Positions 51,647-59,942 of a stretch of DNA of 64,000 bases are shown here, in pieces. Both the position numbers and the translations under genes were made by a program. The DNA lies in contig NZ_JBHJHQ010000001.1 in the NCBI RefSeq assembly GCF_042219825.1, positions 496,001 through 560,000 of the forward strand. Reading direction: 5' to 3'. Below the pieces are notes generated by a model. The model was given only the letters and a program-made list of their open reading frames with translations. It ran no database searches and was not told where the DNA came from. The stretch's first letter is position 1; every line of letters starts with the position of its first letter. The DNA is from JBHJHP01 sp042219825. Lineage in GTDB: Bacteria; Bacteroidota; Bacteroidia; Bacteroidales; UBA5342.

Positions 51647-52066
51647 ATGAAGGACAGAATAGCAGAATTAATAGAAAAAGAGGGACTTACGCCTTCTAAA
51701 TTCGCTGATATGATTGAGGTTCAGCGATCAAATATATCTCATATTTTGGCTGGCAGGAACAAACCCAGCCTGGATTTCCTCCAGAAGATTATAAATACCT
51801 TTCCTGATATTAGTGGAGACTGGTTGCTGTCAGGATCAGGCCCGATGTATAAAAACGAAGCGATTCATTCGGTTCAGACCGATAAAGCAGATAATGGAGT
51901 AAACTTGTTTAATACACAGGAACACACCTCTGCTCCTCAGAACAAGCCTTTACGGGAAAATAGAATCGCAATGGAAAAGGATGCATCAAAACGCATCAAA
52001 AAAATTGTTGTGATTTATGATGATTTCAGCATGGATGAATTTGTGCTGGATAAGCATTTGGAATAG
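51647..52066 (+). CDS. XRE-family helix-turn-helix regulator
   Basis: 139 residues. The N-terminal HTH_XRE domain (about 1-60) has LTPSKFADMIEVQRSNISHILAGRNKPSLDFLQKI, with helix 3 in RSNISHIL. A polar, flexible middle (about 70-115) is followed by a short basic/acidic C-terminal segment with IVVIYDDFSMDEFVL. It has no peptidase or ligand domain. Such small Bacteroidota repressors often regulate their own gene; the palindromes upstream are candidate sites, which is inference. Confidence 0.85.
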   Translation: MKDRIAELIEKEGLTPSKFADMIEVQRSNISHILAGRNKPSLDFLQKIINTFPDISGDWLLSGSGPMYKNEAIHSVQTDKADNGVNLFNTQEHTSAPQNKPLRENRIAMEKDASKRIKKIVVIYDDFSMDEFVLDKHLE

Positions 52067-52086
52067 TCTCTTGTCTTCATTTTTTC

Positions 52087-52094
52087 TATATTTG
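52087..52094 (+). promoter_or_regulatory. Possible -7 element for pyrK
   Basis: TATATTTG matches TAnnTTTG. The start of transcription would fall near 52100, so the ATG at 52120 is favoured over the one at 52105. Confidence 0.5.
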
Positions 52095-52119
52095 CACTTC
52101 AAAAATGCAGGGATTTGAA

Positions 52120-52902
52120 ATGAAGAAGCATATACTCGACCTGGAGGTCGTAAGCAATATAAGGCTCAACAAGGAATATGTGGTCATTGATGTAACACAC
52201 AAGGATACACTACCTGAAATGATGCCCGGACAGTTTGTCCAGATTCTGGTTGAAGATTCACCCAATACCTTTCTCAGACGCCCCATTTCCATTCATGATT
52301 ATGATCCTGAAACCAATAGTATGAGTCTGCTGATTCAGGAGGTTGGTGATGGTTCACACAAGATGGCTCAATTAAAGCCTGGTGATACCATGAACGCCAT
52401 ATTTCCCCTGGGTAACTGGTTCAGCATGCCGGAAAAGGGTGAAAACGTACTGTTGATTGGCGGTGGTTGCGGTATTGCTCCCTTATTGTACCTTGGACGT
52501 GAGATGAATAAAAATGGAATCAGGCCTCAGTTTCTTCTGGGCGCCAGAAAATCGGAAGGTATCTTTCTGATTGATAAATATGAAGCGTTTGGCCAGGTAC
52601 ACATAACCACTGAAGATGGATCTGTGGGTAAGAAAGGGTATGTTGTGCATCATGATGTATTATGGGATGAAAATCAGAAATTTGACAGGATATACACCTG
52701 TGGCCCTGATCCGATGATGAAAGTTGTGGCCAAGTATGCACAGAAAAATAATATTTATTGTGAAGCATCACTTGAAAACCTTATGGCCTGTGGTTTTGGT
52801 GTGTGTTTATGTTGTGTGGTTGATACCAGTGAAGGACACAAAACAACATGTGTTGAAGGACCCATATTCAATGTTAAGGATATAAAAGAATGGCAGATTT
52901 AA
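52120..52902 (+). CDS. pyrK: Dihydroorotate dehydrogenase electron-transfer subunit
   Basis: 260 residues from the ATG at 52120, preceded by AGGGA; an ATG at 52105 would add five residues. The N-terminal FAD-binding beta barrel has FVQILVEDSPNTFLRRPISIHD, with the RRPISI flavin motif. The NAD domain contains LLIGGGCGIAPLLYLG and YTCGPDPMMK. The [2Fe-2S] cysteines are in CGFGVCLCCVVDT and a later TTC. It passes electrons from class 1B PyrD to NAD+. Its 3' end overlaps pyrD by 13 bases. Confidence 0.95.
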   Translation: MKKHILDLEVVSNIRLNKEYVVIDVTHKDTLPEMMPGQFVQILVEDSPNTFLRRPISIHDYDPETNSMSLLIQEVGDGSHKMAQLKPGDTMNAIFPLGNWFSMPEKGENVLLIGGGCGIAPLLYLGREMNKNGIRPQFLLGARKSEGIFLIDKYEAFGQVHITTEDGSVGKKGYVVHHDVLWDENQKFDRIYTCGPDPMMKVVAKYAQKNNIYCEASLENLMACGFGVCLCCVVDTSEGHKTTCVEGPIFNVKDIKEWQI

Positions 52903-53801
52903 AGGTAAATATTGGCAACCTGGAACTGGAGAATCCGGTAATGGCTGCATCCGGCACCTTCGGATATGGTGAAGAATTTGAGGATTTCATTGATTTAAAC
53001 GCTCTGGGAGGCTATGTGGTGAAAGGTACTACCCTTGAACACCGTGAAGGTAATAAGTATCCTAGAATGGCTGAAACGGCCTCAGGCATGCTGAATGCGG
53101 TAGGTCTTCAGAATAAGGGAGTGGATTACTTTATAAACCATATATATCCGCGTCTGACCAAATATTCGTCTAAACTCTTTGTTAATGTATCCGGATCAAA
53201 AGTGGAAGATTATGCCGAAACTTCACGCAGACTGGCTGATCTGGAACATGTGGCCGGCATTGAGCTGAATATAAGTTGTCCAAATGTGAAAGAAGGTGGT
53301 ATGACTTTTGGAACATCCTGTCCTTCTGCAGCTGCTGTTACAAAGGCCGTAAGGGCAGTATATCCGAAGCACCTGATGGTGAAACTGTCGCCCAATGTGA
53401 CAGATGTGACGGAAATTGCACGGGTGCTGGAAGCTGAAGGTGCTGATTCATTGTCACTGATCAATACGCTTTTAGCCATGGCAATCGATGCCAAAACCCG
53501 TCGACCGAAGCTATCCACGGTTACTGGTGGTTTATCGGGACCGGCGGTAAAACCTGTAGCACTCAGAATGGTCTGGCAGGTTTACAATGCTGTAAAAATT
53601 CCATTGGTAGGGATGGGAGGTATCATGAATGCCACCGATGCCATTGAATTTATGCTGGCCGGATCTACAGCAATACAGATTGGTACAGCCAATTTTATTG
53701 ATCCGGCTGTATCGATTAAAGTCAAGGAAGGTATCAATGCCTATCTTGATGAAAACGGCTTTAAATCAGCGACTGAGTTGGTTGGAGCCTTAGAAGTTTA
53801 G
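52890..53801 (+). CDS. pyrD: Dihydroorotate dehydrogenase catalytic subunit (class 1B)
   Basis: 303 residues. ENPVMAASGTFGYGEEFEDF and NPVLA-like blocks open the barrel, with the catalytic cysteine in ISCPNVKEGGMTFGTSC. GLSGPAVKPVALRMVWQV and IPLVGMGGIMNATDAIEFMLAG bind FMN phosphate. Class 1B enzymes use NAD+ through PyrK, consistent with the overlap with pyrK just upstream. The step is dihydroorotate to orotate in pyrimidine synthesis. Confidence 0.96.
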   Translation: MADLKVNIGNLELENPVMAASGTFGYGEEFEDFIDLNALGGYVVKGTTLEHREGNKYPRMAETASGMLNAVGLQNKGVDYFINHIYPRLTKYSSKLFVNVSGSKVEDYAETSRRLADLEHVAGIELNISCPNVKEGGMTFGTSCPSAAAVTKAVRAVYPKHLMVKLSPNVTDVTEIARVLEAEGADSLSLINTLLAMAIDAKTRRPKLSTVTGGLSGPAVKPVALRMVWQVYNAVKIPLVGMGGIMNATDAIEFMLAGSTAIQIGTANFIDPAVSIKVKEGINAYLDENGFKSATELVGALEV

Positions 53802-53826
53802 AAATTGATTTTATAACATAAAGGTC

Positions 53827-53857
53827 AGCCGTAGTATCTTTCGCTACGGCTTTTTTT
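53827..53857 (+). terminator. Rho-independent terminator after pyrKD
   Basis: AGCCGTAG pairs perfectly with CTACGGCT over 8 bp with a 9-base loop, followed by seven T. The rest of the gap to 54040 holds nothing recognisable. Confidence 0.9.
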
Positions 53858-54040
53858 GGGTTTGATTTAAAACTTTTTGGCATATATACAATAAAATCCT
53901 AGACATATTCGTAAGAACTCTGAGGCAAAAAATGCTGAATTAGTGGAATATTTAAGGATATTATATTAATTTTAAGATCACCATTCTGTCATGTAAACAA
54001 TACATCTCAGAAGGTTTATTTATAACCTTAAATTACTAAT

Positions 54041-55975
54041 ATGAAAACAATTGGATTGATTGCCTGTCTCATTATCTGTTTTTATACTATCGGCAATGCT
54101 CAGACATTAACTGTTTCAGGTACGGTTAAAGATCATCAGAATAAATCAATGCATGGTGTATACGTGGATTTACTTGTTCCGGTAAAGAAGGACAATAAAG
54201 TGACATATGATCAAACAGCAAAAACAAGAACTGATTCGGCCGGATATTTTAAAGTTGAATGTAATCCGGACGACAGTCTGGTGCTTTCTTATCCGGGTTT
54301 TGTGACAGTCAAAGTTCCTGTAAAGCAGGAGCAGTTGGATATAACGATGAAGCCGGATTATGTGGAATTAAATGAAGTGATAATAGTACGTGATCAACCT
54401 ATACGCAGGTCTTTTACTATAGGTGCTGCTTCGGCTGTTGCAACTCGTACAAGCGGCATAAGAGTTAGAGGCGGTTCAAGAGTAAATAATCAGGCATTGT
54501 TCAATTCAAATCTGACTTCATCAGGATCCGGAAATGGAGTTCCGGTTTTAAGTGCTAGTGCTGAAGAATATGGGAAATACGTTGAGAACGATTTTATTCT
54601 GGTTAAAAAAGAAGCTCTGTCAACATTTTCTCTGGATGTGGATGCTGCATCATACAGTAACATGAGACGTATGATAAATCTGGGTATGATGCCGATAAAG
54701 GATGCGGTTCGTATTGAAGAGCTTATAAATTATTTTAAGTATCAGTATCCTGAACCGGTTGGAGATGATCCGGTAAATATCATCACAGAAACAACTGAAT
54801 GTCCATGGAATACGGAACATAAGTTATTCAGGATTGGAATAAAAGCAAAAGATATCCCAAAGGAAAAATTACCTGCCTCAAATTTTGTTTTTCTTATTGA
54901 CGTTTCCGGATCTATGCAAAGCATGAATAAAATAGGGCTGGTAAAGTCCTCCCTGAAATTTTTAACCAATAATTTGAGAGAAAAAGACAAGGTATCCATT
55001 GTGGTTTATGCAGGAGCTGCTGGCGTTGTTCTGGAACCTACAAACGGAAAAGATAAACAAAAGATATTAGATGCCATAGAAGCATTGGAAACGGGTGGCT
55101 CAACTGCCGGTGCCGCAGGAATTAAACGTGCATATGAAATGGCAGAACAGAATTTCATTGAAAATGGAAATAACCGAATAATCCTGTGCACAGATGGAGA
55201 TTTTAATGTTGGTGTTTCAAGTCCATCAGAACTCGAAAATCTGATTGAAGAACAAAGGAAATCAGGTGTTTATCTGACAATACTGGGCTATGGAATGGGA
55301 AACTACAAGGATAACAAGCTGCAGGTGTTGGCTCAAAAAGGTAATGGAAATCATGCCTATATTGATAATCTCCTGGAAGCAAATAAAGTAATTGTAGAAG
55401 AATTTGGAGGAACAATGTATACAGTGGCCAAAGATGTTAAACTGCAGCTGGAATTTAATCCTGCGAACGTAAATGGTTATAGATTGATTGGTTATGAAAG
55501 TCGTCTCTTAAATAAAGAAGATTTTAATGATGATAAAAAGGATGCTGGTGAGATTGGTATGGGCCATACCGTTACCGCGTTATATGAAATTGTACCTGTC
55601 GGAATAGAATTGCCATCTGGAAAGGTTGATGATTTAAAGTATCAACCCGGGAAAAAAGAAAAAATTGAGACAAAGAAAGAACTGGATGATGAGCTTTTAA
55701 CCATTAAATTACGCTATAAATTGCCTTCAGAAGAAAAGAGTAAAAAGATGGAAATACCGGTTTTGGTAAAATCATATAGTAACATAGCTTCAGAGGATCA
55801 GAATTTTATCATGGCTGTGGCAATGTTTGGTCAATTGTTAAAGGATTCAGAATATAAAGGAGATGCAGATTACAAGAATGTTATTGAACTTGCAAAAAAA
55901 GGACTTGGCGAAGATGAAAACGGCTATAGAAGAGAATTTGTAAGACTTGTAAAATCAGTAAAAGATCTTAATTAG
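54041..55975 (+). CDS. Von Willebrand factor A protein with a TonB-receptor-like N-terminus
   Basis: 644 residues. A signal peptide (about 1-20, ending GNAQ) is followed by a carboxypeptidase-regulatory-like beta domain (about 24-105: VSGTVKDHQNKSMHGVYVDL ... DSAGYFKV). Then comes a short stretch, LNEVIIVRDQP ... GIRVRGGSR, that looks like a remnant of a TonB-dependent receptor plug. The VWA domain begins near 280 with the MIDAS motif DVSGS; downstream LDVDAASYSNMRRMINLG belongs to the preceding YfbK-like block and a DUF3520-like C-terminus closes the chain. No transmembrane barrel follows. It lies 9 bases from a TonB-domain gene; binding and surface assembly roles are possible. Confidence 0.83.
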   Translation: MKTIGLIACLIICFYTIGNAQTLTVSGTVKDHQNKSMHGVYVDLLVPVKKDNKVTYDQTAKTRTDSAGYFKVECNPDDSLVLSYPGFVTVKVPVKQEQLDITMKPDYVELNEVIIVRDQPIRRSFTIGAASAVATRTSGIRVRGGSRVNNQALFNSNLTSSGSGNGVPVLSASAEEYGKYVENDFILVKKEALSTFSLDVDAASYSNMRRMINLGMMPIKDAVRIEELINYFKYQYPEPVGDDPVNIITETTECPWNTEHKLFRIGIKAKDIPKEKLPASNFVFLIDVSGSMQSMNKIGLVKSSLKFLTNNLREKDKVSIVVYAGAAGVVLEPTNGKDKQKILDAIEALETGGSTAGAAGIKRAYEMAEQNFIENGNNRIILCTDGDFNVGVSSPSELENLIEEQRKSGVYLTILGYGMGNYKDNKLQVLAQKGNGNHAYIDNLLEANKVIVEEFGGTMYTVAKDVKLQLEFNPANVNGYRLIGYESRLLNKEDFNDDKKDAGEIGMGHTVTALYEIVPVGIELPSGKVDDLKYQPGKKEKIETKKELDDELLTIKLRYKLPSEEKSKKMEIPVLVKSYSNIASEDQNFIMAVAMFGQLLKDSEYKGDADYKNVIELAKKGLGEDENGYRREFVRLVKSVKDLN

Positions 55976-55984
55976 AACATCAAA

Positions 55985-56419
55985 ATGAAGAAAGCGAAGT
56001 ATGCCCTTAATAGTATAATAATCCTGATCTATACCTTTTTTATAGGGAATGATATTTTAGGACAAACAGACACAACTGTTGTTTTACACAAAAATACAAT
56101 AGGCAAAGTAAATAAAGTGGTCGACAAAATGCCTGAATATCCCGGTGGTTATACTGCATTGTTTGATTATTTGGTGAAAAACTTAAGGTATCCCCAAATT
56201 GCCATGGACAATTCTATTGAGGGAAAGGTTTACATTCGTTTTGTCGTTGATGAAAACGGGTATATTACAGATCCCCAAATAGTCAGGGGTGTTGATCCTG
56301 CACTTGATCGGGAAGCATTGCGGCTGGTTAACAATATGCCTCAGTGGACACCAGGGGAGCACCAGGGCAAAAAGGTTAAGGTTTACTATCTTTTGCCCAT
56401 CAACTACCAACTTCAATAG
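55985..56419 (+). CDS. TonB C-terminal domain protein
   Basis: 144 residues. The N-terminal hydrophobic helix (about 7-24) could be a signal or membrane anchor. The C-terminal TonB domain (about 55-142) has MPEYPGGYTALFDYLVKNLRYP, IEGKVYIRFVVDENGYITDPQIVRG and ALDREALRLVNNMPQWTPG. It lacks the proline-rich spacer of classical energy-transducing TonB. It is co-transcribed with the VWA protein 9 bases upstream. Most likely it is an exported TonB-like partner rather than a TonB acting across the periplasm. Confidence 0.85.
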   Translation: MKKAKYALNSIIILIYTFFIGNDILGQTDTTVVLHKNTIGKVNKVVDKMPEYPGGYTALFDYLVKNLRYPQIAMDNSIEGKVYIRFVVDENGYITDPQIVRGVDPALDREALRLVNNMPQWTPGEHQGKKVKVYYLLPINYQLQ

Positions 56420-56439
56420 TCCCTTAAAAACTCTGGTTT

Positions 56440-56845
56440 GTTTAAATCGTGCGTTAGCCGCTGTAAAGTGTGCCGATTGGCGCGTTGGAAGACGAACTGG
56501 TTAATGATTTCGGGTAAGTTATTGCGGTTCTTTACAGCAAGCATTTGCGCCACCGCTATAGCTATGGCGGCACGCGGTTTTCGATAGTTTTTGATGCGTC
56601 AAAAAGTATCAACTGGGTGAAGCCTGAGCTTGCGAAAGGAGAGGGTTGCTGAGTTTATCGAAGTAGGGTGATAAATCCCTTATTTAGCTACGGCTCATTT
56701 TGAAAGCGTACTATGGAGAGGGTTTGATTTCTATAGTAAGTGAATTAAATCCAGTAAAATCCTCCGATTCCGATGGCCATCGGAACCACCTCCTTTTTGC
56801 TTCGATACGTTTCACAACTCAGCAACCAACAGGAGGACTCTTTCA
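56440..56845. repeat. Repeat mosaic between tonB-domain gene and asmA
   Basis: About 400 bases, more G+C rich than the flanks, with stacked inverted repeats: GCTGTAAAG (56460-56468) and CTTTACAGC (56530-56538); a near-palindrome CCGCTATAGCTATGGCGG (56553-56570); GGTTGCTGAGTT (56644-56655) and AACTCAGCAACC (56816-56827), which delimit 184 bases; and the perfect palindrome in 56768-56785. No gene is evident. It looks like one or more non-coding repeat elements (MITE- or REP-like) rather than ordinary spacer. Confidence 0.45.
56768..56785. repeat. Perfect 18-bp palindrome
   Basis: TTCCGATGGCCATCGGAA is its own reverse complement and lies inside the 184-base inverted-repeat unit. Confidence 0.8.
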
Positions 56846-59266
56846 TTACTTAAACAATCCGTTTAAAATGCCTTTCGAGGCATCTTTCTGAAGTTGTTTG
56901 ATTGCTGCTTTGGCATCCAGTGATACAACCGGTTTATTGATGCTGCCTTTTATATTTACTGTAACCGGGAGTTGTTTATCCGGATCGCTGATCATTTTTA
57001 CCAGGTTGGCCACATCCTTACCAAGTTCGTTCGCCGCAACTGTCGTTTTAATATGATAATTCATATCATTCTTAAGCGCATGATCACCCCAGATTTCCAT
57101 GGGCTTATCATCCACAACAACTTTAAACGGTTTAATGACCACCTTGCCGTTTTCAATCATATAATTGGCTTTAAAAGGTCCTGTTTTTAAATCTTTATAT
57201 TTTGGATTCTGAGTGACACGTGCCAGTTCATCCAGTGCTGCATTGTTTTTTACCAACAGACTGGGAGAGGACAGGTAACCCTGGCTGGCCAGCTTGTCAA
57301 TGTCAATCTCCCCATTCTCCATAAATGGCGAATAGTAGTTTAAGTTTAGAGATATACGCCCTTCGGCATACGTGGCAATGGGAGCAAGTTTCCGGATTGT
57401 GCTGAATGAAGCCGTGGTCTGAGCCACATCAATATTATCTATAACCATCTGCATATCAGAGAAAACCTTCGTTGTATCTTCTGTATTATATACGCCGGTT
57501 AAGGTCACAGAACCATCCAGCATCTGCATGTTCAGGTTGTCAAGAATGGCTTTGCGGTTCACCACAGTAATTTTTCCCGTTGTATTATATATTTTCAGGT
57601 TATCAAATAACATTTTCCGGATGTTACTGGTGAATACCAGATCCAGTTTATCCGGAACCAGGAACAACTCACTGGCGCTCGTATCGGTTTCAGCTATGTT
57701 ATCATCTTCCTGGTCCAGAAATTCATTAGCGTTGATATAATTCGATTTGTGATTGAATTTACCTTTAAGGGTGCCATCACTGAACACATAGTTGATGTAG
57801 TTTGAAAATTTACCATCCAGTGTAAAATCACTTTCGCCCATTCTGGCACTGAAGGATTTCAGATCAATCTCTTTGGGAGAAAAGGAGAGAGTGCTTTCAT
57901 TAATGGATATGCCCTGCGGTACATCATTGCTTTTAAACCAGAAACCGTTCAGGCTCATATAACCTGAAGCATCAAATTTCTGATATTCCTCTTTTTCGAT
58001 AGCACTCATATGCCCCTTGAGACGAATATCTGCATTGATTTTACCTTTGATGTCATAATCTTCCATCGGAATAACGTCCTTCAGGGTAGCCAGATCCACG
58101 TTTCCCTTAAAAAATCCATTGATGTTGAGATCCGAAACCGGTGTTGTAAAATTCCATTTTGATTCGATTGGGTTACCACCAATGTTGCAGGCAAAGTTAT
58201 CGACCCTGATCACCATTGCATCGGTACTGGTTTGATCGGGGTGGGTGATCGTTGCGTTGATATTAATGCTGTTTATGGATTTTGGAAGATCAGGATACTG
58301 GAACATACCGTCCGCCACACTGAATTTAAAATCAAACTCGGGTAGATGATCCATATCTACATAATCGCCTTTGATGTTACCGTTTATGGTAATTTTTCCG
58401 TCGGTTTTCATGCCTTCCATCATGCTGGCATAGCTTTCCGGAAGCATGCCCAACAGATCGCTCATATCCGTTACAGGTGCATTCAAATGCAAATCAATAG
58501 TATAATTAGGTCCGCTTTCCTTTACATTCCCATCCAGTTCAAGGTTTAACACGCCAAGCTTTAGATTATTATCTTTCAATGTGAAAACCATGTGTTGCAA
58601 ATCGGCGTCAACCTGAGCCTTTAAACTGGACGGAAAGCCTTTGATTAAGGTTTCGCCTTCCTGTGCATAAAAGATGTTATCTGCGTTGAAATCAATATCC
58701 AGTAAGGTTTTAACCTCTGAGAAATCACCGCTTAAATTAAGGTTGATGCCATCTACAACGGCATGCATCTGTTCAGTGGTATCCAGATATGCTATCCGTC
58801 CGTTAATGACGGAAAGGTTTTGTAGCTTTACAAGAAAAGGTTCCTCTGTAATGGTATCCTGAGTTGATTTATCCGGCATTTCTTCCACCATTTCTGCGGA
58901 AGAAGCGTCCGCAACACCGGTAACATAATTAATTCGTGGTGTATTTAAAACGATGGTTTTAATGTTGAGTTGATTGCCGGTGATGGCACTCCATGTTTCC
59001 ATGTTCAGCAGCATCTGTCTCATGCTGATCAAAGTATCCGTTTCCTCCTGAACGATGGAAAGGTCATTCAGAGACAGCGTCAGATCAGGGAAGTGCTTAA
59101 ATATGGAAATGTTAACAGAGCTGTAGTCCACATCGGCTTCCATCTGTTTACTGATCTCTTTTTTAGCCAGAGATGAAATCTGGTTTTTAAATAAAAACGG
59201 TGTGGCAACAATAGCAATGATTAAAATTGTGATGATGATCGCAATGATCCCAAGAACCTTCTTCAT
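56846..59266 (-). CDS. AsmA-family envelope protein
   Basis: 806 residues. One N-terminal membrane helix (about 3-25) is followed by the AsmA N-terminal region: FKNQISSLAKKEISKQMEADVDYSSVNISIF and FPDLTLSLNDLSI. The rest is long, beta-rich repeats, ending in a C-terminal AsmA_2-like block (GKVVIKPFKVVVDDKPMEIWG, NVKGSINKPVVSLDAKA). AsmA-like proteins form beta-groove bridges for phospholipid transport or affect outer-membrane assembly. The size fits Bacteroidota members. It is transcribed alone. Confidence 0.9.
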   Translation of the reverse strand: MKKVLGIIAIIITILIIAIVATPFLFKNQISSLAKKEISKQMEADVDYSSVNISIFKHFPDLTLSLNDLSIVQEETDTLISMRQMLLNMETWSAITGNQLNIKTIVLNTPRINYVTGVADASSAEMVEEMPDKSTQDTITEEPFLVKLQNLSVINGRIAYLDTTEQMHAVVDGINLNLSGDFSEVKTLLDIDFNADNIFYAQEGETLIKGFPSSLKAQVDADLQHMVFTLKDNNLKLGVLNLELDGNVKESGPNYTIDLHLNAPVTDMSDLLGMLPESYASMMEGMKTDGKITINGNIKGDYVDMDHLPEFDFKFSVADGMFQYPDLPKSINSININATITHPDQTSTDAMVIRVDNFACNIGGNPIESKWNFTTPVSDLNINGFFKGNVDLATLKDVIPMEDYDIKGKINADIRLKGHMSAIEKEEYQKFDASGYMSLNGFWFKSNDVPQGISINESTLSFSPKEIDLKSFSARMGESDFTLDGKFSNYINYVFSDGTLKGKFNHKSNYINANEFLDQEDDNIAETDTSASELFLVPDKLDLVFTSNIRKMLFDNLKIYNTTGKITVVNRKAILDNLNMQMLDGSVTLTGVYNTEDTTKVFSDMQMVIDNIDVAQTTASFSTIRKLAPIATYAEGRISLNLNYYSPFMENGEIDIDKLASQGYLSSPSLLVKNNAALDELARVTQNPKYKDLKTGPFKANYMIENGKVVIKPFKVVVDDKPMEIWGDHALKNDMNYHIKTTVAANELGKDVANLVKMISDPDKQLPVTVNIKGSINKPVVSLDAKAAIKQLQKDASKGILNGLFK

Positions 59267-59415
59267 ATGTTTAAATTATCTTGATTTCAGATTTTCTATC
59301 TAAGAGCCTAAAATAATAAAGATTAGCAAATTTGCATAAATCTGTTACACATTATTAACGAAAATCGTAAAAAATAAGTTTATTAATTGTTGGTATAAAA
59401 AATCTGATTTATAGG

Positions 59416-59445
59416 TTTGCAGTTAAGTAAAATTGTGTATTTTTG
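59416..59445 (+). promoter_or_regulatory. Bacteroidota-type promoter for tRNA-Arg
   Basis: TTTG at 59416-59419 and TATTTTTG at 59438-59445 are 18 bases apart, and the tRNA begins 37 bases after the -7 element. Confidence 0.7.
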
Positions 59446-59481
59446 CACTCGCAATTCCAAAACGGAAGGCACCATATAAAA

Positions 59482-59554
59482 GGACTTGTAGCTTAATGGA
59501 TAGAGCATCTGGCTACGGACCAGAAGGTTGGGGGTTCGAGTCCCTCCAAGTTCA
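59482..59554 (+). tRNA. tRNA-Arg (anticodon ACG)
   Basis: 73 bases fold as a cloverleaf: acceptor GGACTTG with CAAGTTC (one G-U), D arm with TAGCTTAATGGATAGAGCA, anticodon stem CTGG with CCAG around loop CTACGGA (anticodon ACG), and T arm GGGGG-TTCGAGT-CCCTC. The discriminator is A; the 3' CCA is not encoded. The anticodon adenosine is expected to become inosine. Confidence 0.95.
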
Positions 59555-59560
59555 CTTAAG

Positions 59561-59592
59561 ACGAATCAGCAGAAATGTTGGTTCGTTTTTTT
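59561..59592 (+). terminator. Terminator of tRNA-Arg
   Basis: ACGAATC pairs with GGTTCGT (one G-U) over a 12-base loop and is followed by T's. An altered second copy of this hairpin lies in the repeat at 59662. Confidence 0.75.
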
Positions 59593-59604
59593 ATTTCTGA
59601 AACA

Positions 59605-59669
59605 GAGGGACGAGAAGTGACTGACGAAGGAAGGTAATCCCGATAGCGAAGCGTATCGGGAAGTCCCTC
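59605..59669. repeat. Nested inverted-repeat element beside the tRNA
   Basis: GAGGGAC (59605-59611) and GTCCCTC (59663-59669) enclose TCCCGATA (59638-59645) and TATCGGGA (59654-59661). The right outer arm is the start of the duplicated tRNA 3' end. The unit resembles the short palindromic repeats found near tRNAs in Bacteroidota genomes. Confidence 0.6.
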
Positions 59670-59715
59670 CAAGTTCACTTAAGACGGATCAGCAGAAATG
59701 TTGGTCCGTTTTTTT
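59662..59715 (+). repeat. Duplicate of the tRNA-Arg 3' end and its terminator
   Basis: This copy of 59539-59592 matches at all but two bases. The two differences are ACGGATC for ACGAATC and GGTCCGT for GGTTCGT; they change an A-T pair to a G-C pair in the hairpin. The copy has no tRNA 5' half, so it is not a gene. T's follow the hairpin. Confidence 0.88.
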
Positions 59716-59725
59716 TTTACCCCAA

Positions 59726-59741
59726 CCCCGAAATTTCGGGG
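59726..59741. repeat. Perfect 16-bp palindrome
   Basis: CCCCGAAATTTCGGGG lies just after the second terminator copy. Confidence 0.7.
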
Positions 59742-59784
59742 CCCTGAAGGTGACTTTAAAATCTCCTTAACGATGCTATGGTCT

Positions 59785-59829
59785 CATCCTTGTTTGTAAC
59801 GAGGATGCATTTATTACACATTGGTAATA
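59785..59829. repeat. REP-like hairpin upstream of fbp
   Basis: CATCCTTGTT (59785-59794) pairs with AACGAGGATG (59798-59807) around a 3-base loop, then TATTAC (59812-59817) pairs with GTAATA (59824-59829). A related unit stands after the gene at 62034. Confidence 0.6.
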
Positions 59830-59942
59830 GCATTTAAACACCTGTTCATAGGTAATATACCCCAAAGTATGGGTACTAATTGAGCATTTTGATACCTAAT
59901 TATGTTATCTTAGTATAATCTGTAAAATTTAAATCTACCACA

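Noticed and set aside
59438..59445. Additional isolated TAnnTTTG matches across the window
   Set aside because: Single -7 matches are expected by chance in AT-rich DNA; only those placed before a start, or paired with TTTG, were listed.
59605..59720. Second tRNA gene
   Set aside because: Only the 3' end of tRNA-Arg is repeated; no acceptor 5' strand or anticodon arm is present.
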